A stretch of DNA of 64,000 nt from Thalassospira sp. MCCC 1A03138 (lineage in GTDB: Bacteria > Pseudomonadota > Alphaproteobacteria > Rhodospirillales > Thalassospiraceae). Under the pieces are notes generated by a model that saw only the letters and a list, made by a program, of their open reading frames with translations, had not been told where the DNA came from and did not search any database. Position 1 is the first letter of the stretch. Each line of letters starts with the position of its first letter. The stretch spans positions 29,391-93,390 of the forward strand of contig NZ_JFJY01000014.1 of assembly GCF_002115785.1 (NCBI RefSeq), written 5' to 3'. Shown here one piece after another: positions 9,041 to 18,473 of this stretch. The translations under genes and the position numbers were made by a program.

Positions 9041-9060
9041 AAGTGAAATTTTATGGCGTT

Positions 9061-9074
9061 TTGTCATGAGACAA
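9061..9074. promoter_or_regulatory. Perfect inverted repeat at the probable ornithine decarboxylase promoter
   Basis: TTGTCATGAGACAA is a 5-4-5 perfect inverted repeat just upstream of the structured leader. On the - strand TTGTCT and TAAAAT, about 15 bases apart, could serve as -35 and -10. An operator is possible, but the binding protein is unknown. The remaining 9075-9295 holds no gene I can support. Confidence 0.35.
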
Positions 9075-9295
9075 CCGCAGAAACGTCGAACAATTCATGT
9101 TGCTTCGCACAAAGTGGCGCGAATGGCCGGTTTTTGGATTGGCAAGAACGTGATTTATCGGATTTCAACATGGGGCATTGCAATTTGTGCATATCCCGCA
9201 GGGTGCCCGAGATGAGATTGACCGCGTCCGATTACCAGAGTAGCGATAAATAACAGGCGGCTATTGTGCGCCGAATTTAAACAGGATGGCACGGA

Positions 9296-10522
9296 TTGGA
9301 TTGGCTGGTTGTTGCCGTATTTGGCGGGGTCTATATCGGCATGGCGCTGGGGCGTTGGCCGGGGCTTGCGATCAATCGCACGGGGATTGCGCTGATCGGG
9401 GCGCTGGTCCTGCTGCTAAGCGGGGCGGTTGACGGGGACGCGGCACTCACATCGGTCGATTTCGCGACACTTTCGGTTTTGCTGACATTGATGGTGTTGT
9501 CTTCGCAATATGCTGCCAGCGGTTTCTTTGACTGGATCGGCAACCGGATCACCCATCTTGATTTGACCCCGCGCGGGCTTCTGGCGGGGGTAATTGCGAT
9601 TTGCGGCGGCCTGTCGGCGGTGATGACCAATGATGTTGTCGTCTGGGCGGTGACGCCGATCCTGATACGGGGTGTAATGGCGCGCCGTCTTGATCCGCGT
9701 CCCTATGTGATTGCCGTTGCATGTGCAGCCAATGCCGGATCGGCCGCGACCCTGATCGGTAATCCGCAGAACCTTATGATTGCCGAATTCGGGCAACTTG
9801 ATTTCACAGCCTTCCTTCTGGCGTGCGGTGTGCCTGCCCTGATTGGACTTTTGATAGTCTATGGCGTGATCGCCTATGGTCCGATGACGCGGGCCGCGTT
9901 TGATCCGGTGCCAGATGGCTCGGCACTGGACGAAGGCGGCCCGATCAAGCTTGACCGCCCGATGCTGATCAAAGCGGTGGCAGCGACGATTGCGGTAATT
10001 GCGATCTTTATCTTTGTCGAAGACCGCGCCCTTTGGTCATTGCTGATTGTGGCTGTGCTGTTGCTTAGCCGAAGGCTTGGTACTGATCAGGTATTGGGGC
10101 GGGTCGACTGGCATTTGCTGGCCCTGTTTTGCGGGCTGTTCATTGTTACCGGGGTAATGGCCGGGGATGACGCGATTGCTACCTTTTTCCGCGATGCGCT
10201 TTCAGGGATTCGGATTGATAACCCGGCGGTGCTGGCCACCCTTTCGCTTGCGGGAAGTAACACGATTGGTAATGTGCCGCTGGTGATGATGTTGCTGTCT
10301 CTTGGCCCGGATTGGACGCCCAAACTGTTGCACGGGCTTGCGGTTTTCAGCACATTGTCGGGCAACTTTTTAATTGTCGGTTCGGTCGCCAATATCATTG
10401 CGGTCGAACAGGCCCGCGCCGCCGGTATTACCATCGGCTTTGGCGATTATGCCCGGGTCGGCATCCCGATTACCCTGATCAGCCTTGCGTTTGCGTGGGG
10501 CTGGATCATGATGTTTGTTTGA
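9296..10522 (+). CDS. SLC13/ArsB-type anion permease
   Basis: Integral membrane protein of 408 residues with about eleven hydrophobic segments, in the ion-transporter superfamily that includes CitMHS, ArsB and SLC13. Hallmarks are MTNDVVVWAVTPILI, the loop motif ANAGSAATLIGNPQNLMIAE near residue 155, and the second-half repeat AGSNTIGNVPLVMMLLS near 325. The start is TTG at 9296, because the nearby ATG at 9285 is in another frame. It runs without a gap into the DUF3830 gene. The substrate is probably a carboxylate or inorganic anion, with nothing in the sequence to choose between them. Confidence 0.82.
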   Translation: MDWLVVAVFGGVYIGMALGRWPGLAINRTGIALIGALVLLLSGAVDGDAALTSVDFATLSVLLTLMVLSSQYAASGFFDWIGNRITHLDLTPRGLLAGVIAICGGLSAVMTNDVVVWAVTPILIRGVMARRLDPRPYVIAVACAANAGSAATLIGNPQNLMIAEFGQLDFTAFLLACGVPALIGLLIVYGVIAYGPMTRAAFDPVPDGSALDEGGPIKLDRPMLIKAVAATIAVIAIFIFVEDRALWSLLIVAVLLLSRRLGTDQVLGRVDWHLLALFCGLFIVTGVMAGDDAIATFFRDALSGIRIDNPAVLATLSLAGSNTIGNVPLVMMLLSLGPDWTPKLLHGLAVFSTLSGNFLIVGSVANIIAVEQARAAGITIGFGDYARVGIPITLISLAFAWGWIMMFV

Positions 10523-10530
10523 ATGGATTT

Positions 10531-10947
10531 ATGATGACCAAGATTAAAATCACTGCAGGCCCGTTTACCTTTGACGGTGTACTTGAAATCGCCAAGGCGC
10601 CGCAAACCTGCAAGGCGTTCATGGATTGCATGCCGTTTGAAAGCAAAGCCGTCCATGTCCGCTGGAGCGGCGAGGGTGTCTGGATGCCGCTTGGCGATTA
10701 TCAGTTCGGCATTGGTTATGAAAATCACACCAGTTTCCCGGCACCGGGCCAGATTATTCTGTATCCCGGCGGCATCAGCGAAACCGAAATACTGTTGGCC
10801 TATGGCGGTGTTCATTTCGCATCGAAAGTCGGGCAGCTTGCCGGCAACCATTTCATCACGATTACCAGCAATTTTGATGACCTTGAAAAGCTCGGCAAGA
10901 TGGCGCTTTGGGAGGGGGCACAACCGATCCGGTTTGAGATGGCGTAA
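10531..10947 (+). CDS. DUF3830 family cyclophilin-like protein
   Basis: Cytoplasmic protein of 138 residues that I recognise as DUF3830, a cyclophilin-like beta-barrel family. Characteristic stretches are ITAGPFTFDGVLEIAKAPQTCKAF, KAVHVRWSGEGVWMPLG, GYENHTSFPAPGQIILYPGGISETEILL and FASKVGQLAGNHFITI. No signal peptide is present. It starts 8 bp after the permease stop, so the two are co-transcribed and probably co-functional. DUF3830 proteins have no agreed reaction. The two adjacent ATGs (10531, 10534) are not separable. Confidence 0.82.
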   Translation: MMTKIKITAGPFTFDGVLEIAKAPQTCKAFMDCMPFESKAVHVRWSGEGVWMPLGDYQFGIGYENHTSFPAPGQIILYPGGISETEILLAYGGVHFASKVGQLAGNHFITITSNFDDLEKLGKMALWEGAQPIRFEMA

Positions 10948-11039
10948 TAATATTCAGGGTGTGAAGCGGCACACTCGCTTATGAGGCCAGCCTGATCTAG
11001 AACACTTTTTATCTTTGGGACAGGCAGGCGAGTGCGGAC

Positions 11040-11633
11040 GTGTTTGAAACAATCAATCTTTGGATTCAGGATCACCAGCAACTGGTCTATAGCCTGATCT
11101 TTACCTACTGCGTGAGCAAGGCCAGCATCCTGCCAGTTTTTGTCGGTATCTTTGTCGTGTCCGAAAGTCTTCTGATCGGTCCATCCATGATCGCGATGAT
11201 TTCCGGCGCATTTGTCGGGGACATGGTAAGGTTCTGGCTGGGCCGGAAATATGGCGATGCGATTGTCAGAAAACTGCCTGACTCGTTTTCAAAATGGCTG
11301 GGCAAAACCATGCGCCTGTTTGAGCATTATGGTGTCGCCTACATCATGCTGTGTCGCTATCCCAACACCATCCGCTCTATCAGTGTGTTCCCGGTCGGAA
11401 TGAGCTCAATGTCGTTTATGCGGTTTCTGCTGCTGAGTATCGCATCGATCCTGATTTGGATCGGGTCGTTCTTTGCACTTGGATATGTCTTGGGCGAGGG
11501 GATGTCGGAACTGTTGGAACGCAATCTGACGCTGCTTAGCCCTATCCTGCTGATTGTGTTTCTTGGGCTTGGCTGGTTTGGTCTTCGTCGGATCGACAAG
11601 CTGGAGCAACAGGCCGAAAAGGCCATCAAGTAG
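11040..11633 (+). CDS. DedA/VTT family membrane protein
   Basis: Inner-membrane protein of 197 residues of the DedA (SNARE-associated, VTT) family, implicated in lipid scrambling and envelope homeostasis. The segment SGAFVGDMVRFWLGRKYGD near residue 56 carries the family G-x-x-x-GD motif, and RYPNTIRSISVFPVGMSSMSF the R-x3-R element. It ends with a positively charged tail (RRIDKLEQQAEKAIK). The start is GTG at 11040, with no strong ribosome site. It stands alone, convergent with the U32 gene across a shared terminator. Confidence 0.82.
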   Translation: MFETINLWIQDHQQLVYSLIFTYCVSKASILPVFVGIFVVSESLLIGPSMIAMISGAFVGDMVRFWLGRKYGDAIVRKLPDSFSKWLGKTMRLFEHYGVAYIMLCRYPNTIRSISVFPVGMSSMSFMRFLLLSIASILIWIGSFFALGYVLGEGMSELLERNLTLLSPILLIVFLGLGWFGLRRIDKLEQQAEKAIK

Positions 11634-11637
11634 CCCA

Positions 11638-11669
11638 AAAGAAAACGGCAGCCACATTGGGCTGCCGTT
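11638..11669 (-). terminator. Rho-independent terminator of the U32 gene
   Basis: On the - strand AACGGCAGCC pairs with GGCTGCCGTT around a 6-base loop, followed by TTTTCTTTT. The + strand side lacks a T run, so it mainly serves the leftward gene. Confidence 0.85.
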
Positions 11670-11693
11670 CCTGTATCCGGGCTTTGTGAATGC

Positions 11694-13340
11694 CTATTCA
11701 GCGGCAATCGTCTTGCCGTCTTTTTCCAGCATTTCACCCTGTTTGCGTTTGGCAAGGATTTCACGCGCTTTGGCATAGCTTTCATCGTGCCAGAAGATCA
11801 GGCAGCCGTTACAACCACGGCCGCAGCATCCTTTGGTGCCGACGCGCGGGGTACGGAAAGAGCGTTCTTTCTGGCGGTCATCAAGGGCGGTCTGAAGTGC
11901 TTCGCGTTTGGCGTCATAGCGTTCTTCGTTGCCTTTGCCCATTTCGATCTTGTGGCCTTCTTGATCAAGTTTCAGGCGTTGCCATTCGTCTTCGGACAGG
12001 GCCTTTTCCTTGCGCACGATGGTCATCGGCAGGATTTCACGCTTCAGGAATTCAGGATCTTCCTGTTCAAACAGGGAGAACGGAAGGCGGATGCGCGGAT
12101 GGGTGTTGGCATGGACCGCTTCGCCGACCTTGCCGGTTTTGGCATCGATGAATTCATACATGCGGATGAAAATGGTCTGGCGCGAACGCGGCGGGACGAT
12201 TTCAATGACGTCACCGGGCAGCATGCGGTTTTTGACCGACATGATGAAGGCGTCGTCTTCGACTTCCTCGATCATCCCGGCAAATTCCCAATCGGACACA
12301 TTGGTATTGCTGTCATAGCCATGTGCATAATTGGTCAGGCGGCCATCATGAAACGCAAGGGTGTAGCCCCGGTTCGGGATGGTTGCCAGTTCCTTCATAT
12401 ATTCTTCGGCTGACCAGTTTTCCGGATCCTTGTACCAGTCATCAATTGCCATGCGATAGGCACGTGCAACAAGGCCTGCGTAATAGGGGCTTTTGCCACG
12501 GCCTTCGACCTTGAGGCTATCGACACCGATTTTCAGGTAATCTTCGAGCTTCGGCATGATGCAAAGATCGCGCGAGTTCAGGATATAAGAGCCACGTTCG
12601 TCTTCCTGAATTTCCATCAGTTCGCCCGGACGCATGTCTTCTTCAAGGAAGAAGTCAAACATTTCGAGGTTTTCCTCGGTCAGTTTGAGTTCCTTGACCG
12701 TGCCGTCCTTGATCTTCATGTGGACTTTGTATTTCCAGCGGCACGAATTGGCACATGCCCCCTGATTGGCGCCGCGTTCGGCCATGAAGTTCGACAACAG
12801 ACAGCGCCCGGAATAGGTCATGCACATCGAGCCATGCACGAAGGCCTCGATCTTGATGTCCTGGCATTTGGCGCGAATTTCGGTGAGTTCCTCGTAGGAA
12901 ACCTCACGGCCCAGAACGACAAGCTTCGCCCCGATGCTCTGCCAGAATTTGACCGACTGCCAAGAACATACGTTTGCCTGTGTCGACACATGGAGGTCAA
13001 GTTCCGGGGCATGTTCACGGACAAACATGAAAACACCGGGATCGGCAACGATCAGCCCGTCCGGGCGGACCTTGCGCACGGTGTCGACATATTCCGGCAG
13101 CTTGTCGATATCCTTGTTATGCGAGAACAGGTTCAGCGTCAGATAAACGCGAACGCCATGTTCATGGGCAAATTCGATCCCTTCGACCACATCTTCAAGC
13201 GATATCTGGCTTTTGACCCGAAGCGACAGGTCGGGCGTGCCCATATAAACCGCGTCAGCCCCATAAAGGACGGCGACTTTCAGTTTTTCTAGCGAGCCGG
13301 CGGGCATCAGCAATTCGGAACGGCGCGATTGATTACTCAT
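11694..13340 (-). CDS. U32 family protein, tRNA 5-hydroxyuridine synthesis (TrhP/YegQ-like)
   Basis: Member of peptidase family U32, closest in appearance to TrhP (YegQ), which helps hydroxylate U34 of tRNA, and to RlhA. About 548 residues. The N-terminal LLMPAGSLEKLKVAVLYGADAVYMG and the core FVHGSMCMTYSGRCLLSNF with downstream GACANSCRWKY carry the conserved Cys set (iron-sulfur or catalytic). The C-terminal region ends in a second Cys group, GTKGCCGRGCNGCLIF, an extension I do not place. The start at 13340 (MSNQSRRSELLMPAGS) matches family N-termini. The open frame extends 59 codons upstream but looks non-coding there. Confidence 0.82.
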   Translation of the reverse strand: MSNQSRRSELLMPAGSLEKLKVAVLYGADAVYMGTPDLSLRVKSQISLEDVVEGIEFAHEHGVRVYLTLNLFSHNKDIDKLPEYVDTVRKVRPDGLIVADPGVFMFVREHAPELDLHVSTQANVCSWQSVKFWQSIGAKLVVLGREVSYEELTEIRAKCQDIKIEAFVHGSMCMTYSGRCLLSNFMAERGANQGACANSCRWKYKVHMKIKDGTVKELKLTEENLEMFDFFLEEDMRPGELMEIQEDERGSYILNSRDLCIMPKLEDYLKIGVDSLKVEGRGKSPYYAGLVARAYRMAIDDWYKDPENWSAEEYMKELATIPNRGYTLAFHDGRLTNYAHGYDSNTNVSDWEFAGMIEEVEDDAFIMSVKNRMLPGDVIEIVPPRSRQTIFIRMYEFIDAKTGKVGEAVHANTHPRIRLPFSLFEQEDPEFLKREILPMTIVRKEKALSEDEWQRLKLDQEGHKIEMGKGNEERYDAKREALQTALDDRQKERSFRTPRVGTKGCCGRGCNGCLIFWHDESYAKAREILAKRKQGEMLEKDGKTIAAE

Positions 13341-13534
13341 CACTTGCGGGTCTTTTCTTTGGGATACGGGAATCTCTCTGTCCGTCGGGATTCCATGACC
13401 CGGCGGTAAATTTGCGCGTGTCATATCACAATCGTACAACGCTTGCCGATCAAAATCGCACATTTCACCGCAATTGCAAAGCAGACCCGATGACCGGCAG
13501 CCATGAATGGCTTGCATAAGGGATGTGAAATTAT

Positions 13535-13582
13535 ATGACTTGTGGTCATTTGTGAATTTAATATATATTACTTACTATATAT
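13535..13582. promoter_or_regulatory. Operator candidates of the marR-emrAB operon
   Basis: Two palindromes lie just upstream of marR. ATGAC-TTGTG-GTCAT (13535-13549) is perfect. At 13561-13582 an AT-rich imperfect palindrome begins ATATATATTA and ends TAATATATAT-like on the other strand, the type of site many MarR proteins bind. Autoregulation by the adjacent MarR is inferred. Confidence 0.5.
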
Positions 13583-13611
13583 CAACCGATCTACTTTGAC
13601 AGAGGCACCCA

Positions 13612-14106
13612 TTGGCGTCTTTTAGCGATCCAAAACAGAATATCGGCTTCCTGATGAAGGACGTGACCCGCCTGATGCGGCGTAATTTTATGCGTCATGC
13701 TGGTGATTTCGGCCTGACGCAGGCGCAGATGCAGGCCATGGCCTATGTCGCGCGCAAGGAAGGCATCCGGCAGGTGGCTTTGGCAGAAATGCTCGAAATC
13801 CAGCCCATAACGACGGCGCGTCTGATCGACAAGCTGGTCGAGGAAGGGCTGGTTGAACGCCGTCCGGACCCCGATGATCGTCGTGCGGTGCAGCTTTATG
13901 TAACCGCAAAGGCAACCGAGTTGCTGGAACGGATCATGGTTGTTGCGGCATCTGCCCGCGAAGAGGCGATGATCGGTATTACGCCGGAAATGCAGGAAAT
14001 GCTGATTTCCGTTCTTGGAAAGATGCATGAAAACCTGATGGCGGCCGAACCGCCACAGAAAAGGCCCGAAAGCGCCCCCACCAAAACGAAAAAGTCAAAA
14101 GACTGA
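13612..14106 (+). CDS. MarR family transcriptional regulator of emrAB
   Basis: Winged-helix repressor of 164 residues. The recognition helix region is VALAEMLEIQPITTARLIDKLVEEGLVERR, and the wing is DPDDRRAVQLYVTAKATELL (residues about 60-105). The C-terminal tail is rich in Lys, Pro and Ser (KRPESAPTKTKKSKD). The start is TTG at 13612 with AGAGG six bases upstream. It leads an operon with emrA (16 bp gap) and emrB, the classic MarR-controlled efflux arrangement, so it most likely represses the pump until a hydrophobic or phenolic ligand binds. Confidence 0.9.
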   Translation: MASFSDPKQNIGFLMKDVTRLMRRNFMRHAGDFGLTQAQMQAMAYVARKEGIRQVALAEMLEIQPITTARLIDKLVEEGLVERRPDPDDRRAVQLYVTAKATELLERIMVVAASAREEAMIGITPEMQEMLISVLGKMHENLMAAEPPQKRPESAPTKTKKSKD

Positions 14107-14122
14107 AGCAAGGCCCTGTATC

Positions 14123-15268
14123 ATGACCGAGAAAAATGAAAATGTTGGCGCATCTGCAGGTAACGAACAGAATGTTGCCAAACGCAAGAAGCGCTGGTTG
14201 CGTTCCGTATTGCTTCTGGCCGGACCACTTGCGGTGATTGTCGGCGGGGCATACTGGTATTATTCCGGCGGGCGGTTTGTCGGTACCGAAAATGCCTATA
14301 TCCATGCCGATATGGTTGCGATCAGTCCTCAGATTGACGGACCGATCAGCGAAATCCTGATCCATGAAAACCAGCGGGTGGAAAAGGGAGACGTCTTGTT
14401 TCGCATTGATCCGCGCCCCTATCAGATTGCAGTTGAACGCGCACATGCCAACCTTGCCGCCACTGCGCAGGAGATTGAGGCGCTGAAGCAAAGCTATGAA
14501 GAGCTTCAGGGCAGTCTTGAACTGGCGAAGATCAATCTGGATTTTGCCAAAAAGAAATATGACCGGCAGGCGGCATTGCGCAAAAGCAATGTCGCGTCGC
14601 AGGCATCCTTCGATGAAGCCCAAAATGCGCTTTTGGCAGCAAAGCAGCGCATCGTCCTTGATCAGCGGGCGATGAAAACCACATTGGCGAAGCTCGGCGG
14701 AAATTACGACACACCGATTACGGATTTGCCGCAATATCAGCAGGCCAAATACGCGCTTGATCAGGCCGAACTTGATCTTACCCATACCGAAATTATCGCC
14801 CCGTTCCGCGGTGTGATTAGCAACAAACCCGAAGAAGGTGCCTATGCCAAGGCAGGGCAGGCTATGGCGAGCCTTGTTTCGAGCGATGCCGTCTGGATTG
14901 ATGCCAATTTCAAGGAAGTTGATCTGACTCATCTTGAACCGGGACAGGAAGCCGAGATTTCGGTCGATGCCTATCCGGGCAAGGTCTGGCAAGGTGTGGT
15001 TCATTCGGTTGCCCCGGCCACCGGTGCAGAATTTTCCGTGATTCCGGCCCAGAATGCGACGGGCAACTGGGTGAAGGTCGTGCAACGGGTCCCGGTGCGG
15101 ATCGCCGTTGACATTGAAAATGGTGGTCCTGAATTGCGGGCTGGCATGAGCACCGAGGTCGAGGTGGATACCCATCACAAACGTGAACTGCCGGCCTTTG
15201 CCGCCGTCGCACTTGGCTGGATCGGGATCAATCAGGCCGAAGCTGGTACCGAAGGGGCCGTGCAATGA
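14123..15268 (+). CDS. emrA: EmrA-type membrane fusion protein (HlyD family)
   Basis: Periplasmic adaptor of an MFS efflux pump, 381 residues. A charged cytoplasmic start is followed by one transmembrane anchor (about residues 29-49). Then come the first lipoyl half (ISPQIDGPISEILIHENQRVEKGDVLFRIDPRPY), a coiled-coil hairpin (about 100-205) and the second half with LTHTEIIAPFRGVISNKPEEGAYAKAGQ. The beta-barrel contains VWIDANFKEVDLTHLEPGQEAEISVDAYPG. This is the EmrA/VceA pattern. Its stop overlaps the emrB start by 4 bp. A third partner would be a TolC-like outer-membrane channel encoded elsewhere. Confidence 0.92.
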   Translation: MTEKNENVGASAGNEQNVAKRKKRWLRSVLLLAGPLAVIVGGAYWYYSGGRFVGTENAYIHADMVAISPQIDGPISEILIHENQRVEKGDVLFRIDPRPYQIAVERAHANLAATAQEIEALKQSYEELQGSLELAKINLDFAKKKYDRQAALRKSNVASQASFDEAQNALLAAKQRIVLDQRAMKTTLAKLGGNYDTPITDLPQYQQAKYALDQAELDLTHTEIIAPFRGVISNKPEEGAYAKAGQAMASLVSSDAVWIDANFKEVDLTHLEPGQEAEISVDAYPGKVWQGVVHSVAPATGAEFSVIPAQNATGNWVKVVQRVPVRIAVDIENGGPELRAGMSTEVEVDTHHKRELPAFAAVALGWIGINQAEAGTEGAVQ

Positions 15269-16818
15269 ATGCAGCCGCCACGGCGGCCAGCGAGACCAAG
15301 CCGCTTGAACGCGGTCTGACCACCGTTTCGATCATGCTTGCGACGATCATGCAGGCACTTGATACCACTATTGCAAACGTTGCCCTGCCGCATATGCAGG
15401 GTAGTATGGCCGCCACCCAGGATCAGATTTCCTGGGTGCTGACATCCTATATCGTTGCCGCGGCTATTATGACGCCACCGACAGGCTTTCTGGCGTCACG
15501 GTTTGGTCGCAAGAAGCTGTTTCTGGTGTCTGTCACCGGTTTTACCATTGCCTCCATGTTGTGCGGGGCGGCTGTTTCCCTGCCGGAAATGGTTGTGTTT
15601 CGCTTGTTGCAAGGTGCATTTGGTGCCGGGTTGGTTCCGCTGTCGCAGGCAGTTTTGCTTGATACATACCCCAAGGAAAAGCATGGCTCGGCCATGGCGA
15701 TGTGGGGCATGGGTGTGATGCTTGGCCCGATCCTCGGACCGACACTGGGCGGGTATTTGACCGAGTATTACAATTGGCGCTGGGTGTTTTACATCAACCT
15801 GCCCGTCGGTCTTTTGGCCCTTGGCGGGATCATGGCCTTTGTGCCCGAAACCGATAAACGAAAAGGGCTTTCATTTGACTGGTTCGGCTTTGCGTTGCTG
15901 AGCCTTTCGATTGGCGCGTTGCAGATGATGCTTGATCGCGGGGAAAGCCAGAACTGGTTTTCGTCGTCGGAAATCCTGATTGAAACGGCCTTGGCGGCGG
16001 TGTGCCTTTATATGTTCATCGTACATATGTTTACGGCCAGAAATCCGTTTCTGGAGCCGGGGCTGTTTGCGGACCGGAACTTTGTTATCGGGTTGTTCTT
16101 TATCTTTATCGTCGGTGTGGTGTTGCTTGCGACATTGGCATTATTGCCGCCATTTTTGCAAAATCTGATGGGATATCCGGTGGTGACGGCAGGGATGCTG
16201 CTTGCGCCGCGCGGGGTTGGCACGATGATCGCCATGATGCTTGTCGGGCGGTTGATCGGCAAAATCGATATCCGGCTTCTGATCCTGTTCGGTCTGTTCA
16301 TGACAGCCTTGTCACTTTACCAGATGATGGGCTTTACGACCGAGGTCAGCGAATTCACGATCATCCGCACCGGGATCATTCAGGGGATCGGGCTCGGCTT
16401 TATTTTCGTGCCGCTCAGCACGATTACCTTTGCCACCCTTGATCCGCATTACCGTACCGAAGGTACGGCGATGTTCAGCCTGATGCGCAATATCGGATCA
16501 AGCATCGGCATTTCAGTGATGACCACGATGCTGACGCAGAATACCCAAGTGATGCATGCAAGCCTTGCCGCGACCCTGACGCCATTCCGGATGGCGTTGC
16601 AAAGCCCGTGGCTGCCCGAAACTTGGGACTGGCAGAGTGCGACCGGTGCAGTCACCCTTAATCAGGTTGTGACAGCTCAGGCCAATACGGTTGCCTATCT
16701 GAATGATTTTCAGGCGATGATGTGGATCGTGATTGCAGTGGTGCCCTTGCTGCTTTTGATGCAGGGGCCAAAGTGCAGGGCGCCGTCTCGTGACGAGCAT
16801 ATGGAAGTTATGGAATAG
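15265..16818 (+). CDS. emrB: EmrB/QacA-type MFS multidrug efflux transporter (DHA2)
   Basis: Proton-driven drug exporter of 517 residues with about 14 transmembrane helices, the DHA2 family. Motif D1 LATIMQALDTTIANVALPHMQGS is at helix 1, the motif A loop is GFLASRFGRKK, and the antiporter motif C-like segment is GVMLGPILGPTLGGYLTEYYNWRWVFYINLPVG. It pairs with the adjacent adaptor and overlaps its stop (ATGA). The operon ends in a terminator right after the gene. Substrates are probably lipophilic toxic compounds. Confidence 0.93.
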   Translation: MNAAATAASETKPLERGLTTVSIMLATIMQALDTTIANVALPHMQGSMAATQDQISWVLTSYIVAAAIMTPPTGFLASRFGRKKLFLVSVTGFTIASMLCGAAVSLPEMVVFRLLQGAFGAGLVPLSQAVLLDTYPKEKHGSAMAMWGMGVMLGPILGPTLGGYLTEYYNWRWVFYINLPVGLLALGGIMAFVPETDKRKGLSFDWFGFALLSLSIGALQMMLDRGESQNWFSSSEILIETALAAVCLYMFIVHMFTARNPFLEPGLFADRNFVIGLFFIFIVGVVLLATLALLPPFLQNLMGYPVVTAGMLLAPRGVGTMIAMMLVGRLIGKIDIRLLILFGLFMTALSLYQMMGFTTEVSEFTIIRTGIIQGIGLGFIFVPLSTITFATLDPHYRTEGTAMFSLMRNIGSSIGISVMTTMLTQNTQVMHASLAATLTPFRMALQSPWLPETWDWQSATGAVTLNQVVTAQANTVAYLNDFQAMMWIVIAVVPLLLLMQGPKCRAPSRDEHMEVME

Positions 16819-16826
16819 GCCAAATC

Positions 16827-16860
16827 AAGCCCCCTGCGCGAAAGGCAGGGGGCTTTTGGT
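16827..16860. terminator. Bidirectional terminator between emrB and the alanine symporter
   Basis: AAGCCCCCTGC pairs with GCAGGGGGCTT across a seven-base loop, followed by TTGGTTTG on +. It lies between convergent genes and can serve both. Confidence 0.85.
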
Positions 16861-16871
16861 TTGATCGTGGG

Positions 16872-18419
16872 TCAGGCTTCTGCTTCGGCAGCAGCAGATT
16901 TGTCGACTTTGCGGATTTCGCCACGGTCGATTTTGGCCCAGTATTGGTCCACTTCGCCGCGTACGACCGACATCAGCAGATAAAGGCCAATGACGTTCGG
17001 AATGGCCATGGCAAAGATCATGGAATCCGAGAAGTCAATTACGGGACCGAGGCTCATGCTTGCCCCCACGATGACACACAGGCAGAAGAACAGCTTGAAG
17101 ATGATCTCCTTGCCTTTGCCTTCTCCCACAAGATAGGTCCAGGCTTTCAGGCCGTAATAGGACCATGACAGCATGGTTGAAAAGGCAAACAGGACCACGG
17201 CAAGTGCCAGTACCAGCGGAAACCATGTAAAGGCTGATGCAAATGCCGCCGATGTCAGTTCAACACCGGTCAGGCCGGAATTGAGTTCGCCGCTGATGGT
17301 AATGACAAGGGCTGTCATGGTGCAGATCACAACAGTATCGATAAACGGTTCAAGCAGGGCGACATAACCCTCTGTCACCGGTTCCTTGGTGCGAACTGCC
17401 GAATGGGCGATGGCAGCCGAACCAATACCGGCCTCGTTGGAAAAGGCTGCACGTTTGAAGCCCTGGATCAAGGCCCCGACAACGCCACCGGCCACACCGG
17501 CCCCGGTAAAGGCCCCGACGAAAATGTCGCTAAACGCCTGACCGACCATGCCGATATTGCTGATGATAATAACCAGCCCGGCGGTGACATAAATTACCGC
17601 CATGAAAGGCACGATTTTTTCGGTGACCTTGGCAATCGATTTGATGCCGCCAATGATGACCGAGCCAACGATGACGGCCATGATCAGGCCGAATAGCCAG
17701 CCGCTTCCGGCAACGAAGCTGTTTTCACCACCGGTAACATTGACGACCTGCTGGAAGGCCTGATTGGCCTGAAACATGTTGCCGCCGCCAACTGCACCAC
17801 CGATGCAGCAGATCGAAAAAAGGATGGCGAGCGCCTTGCCCAGTCCGGGTTTGCCTTTTTCGGCCAATCCTTTGGACAGGTAATACATAGGCCCGCCCGA
17901 TACGCGCCCATCGGGATATTCATTGCGATATTTGACCCCTAATGTGCATTCGGTAAATTTCGACGCCATGCCCATCAAACCGGCAAGAATCATCCAGAAT
18001 GTCGCCCCCGGTCCGCCGATGGAAACCGCGACGGCAACACCGGCAATATTGCCAAGGCCAACGGTACCTGACAGGGCCGTTGCCAATGCCTGAAAATGCG
18101 AAACTTCGCCCGCGTCATCGGGATGTGAATAATCACCTTTCACCAATGCAATCGCATGGCCGAATTTGCGGAATTGCACGAAGCCAAAATAAAGCGTGAA
18201 AATAGCGGCGGCAATTACAAGCCAGCCGACGATCAGCGGGAAATCATTCCCCGCGATGGGGACGGAATAGAAAATTGTACCGGCAATGACATTTGAGATC
18301 GGCGCAACGGTTTCGTTGATGCGCTGGTCAAGCGACCCTTCCTGCGCCATCGCCATGAAGGGGAAAATAGTCGCCGTTATGCCCGCGGCCCACGCCGGGA
18401 CTTTGTACTGGCAAGACAT
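16872..18419 (-). CDS. Sodium:alanine/glycine symporter (AGCS family)
   Basis: Na+-coupled amino-acid importer of 515 residues with about eleven helices. Family hallmarks are [48 protein letters not shown] near residue 110 and [41 protein letters not shown] follows. An N-terminal signal-like segment ([11 protein letters not shown]) precedes the core, as in several marine homologues. The ATG follows GGAGAG. It is second in an operon after a UspA gene (54 bp gap). Alanine is the usual substrate, with glycine or serine possible. Confidence 0.92.
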   Translation of the reverse strand: MSCQYKVPAWAAGITATIFPFMAMAQEGSLDQRINETVAPISNVIAGTIFYSVPIAGNDFPLIVGWLVIAAAIFTLYFGFVQFRKFGHAIALVKGDYSHPDDAGEVSHFQALATALSGTVGLGNIAGVAVAVSIGGPGATFWMILAGLMGMASKFTECTLGVKYRNEYPDGRVSGGPMYYLSKGLAEKGKPGLGKALAILFSICCIGGAVGGGNMFQANQAFQQVVNVTGGENSFVAGSGWLFGLIMAVIVGSVIIGGIKSIAKVTEKIVPFMAVIYVTAGLVIIISNIGMVGQAFSDIFVGAFTGAGVAGGVVGALIQGFKRAAFSNEAGIGSAAIAHSAVRTKEPVTEGYVALLEPFIDTVVICTMTALVITISGELNSGLTGVELTSAAFASAFTWFPLVLALAVVLFAFSTMLSWSYYGLKAWTYLVGEGKGKEIIFKLFFCLCVIVGASMSLGPVIDFSDSMIFAMAIPNVIGLYLLMSVVRGEVDQYWAKIDRGEIRKVDKSAAAEAEA

Positions 18420-18473
18420 GAGAACTCTCCGATTTTGATTGTTTTATGTTTTTGACTGCAAACCCGGTGGTGT

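Noticed and set aside
9053..9253. 66-codon open frame between the decarboxylase leader and the anion permease
   Set aside because: No motif, no ribosome site, and it overlaps the probable promoter and inverted repeat.
13979..15265. 428-codon open frame antisense to emrA
   Set aside because: emrA is fully supported by motifs and by operon overlap with emrB. The antisense text is Phe/Arg/Gly-rich and motif-free.
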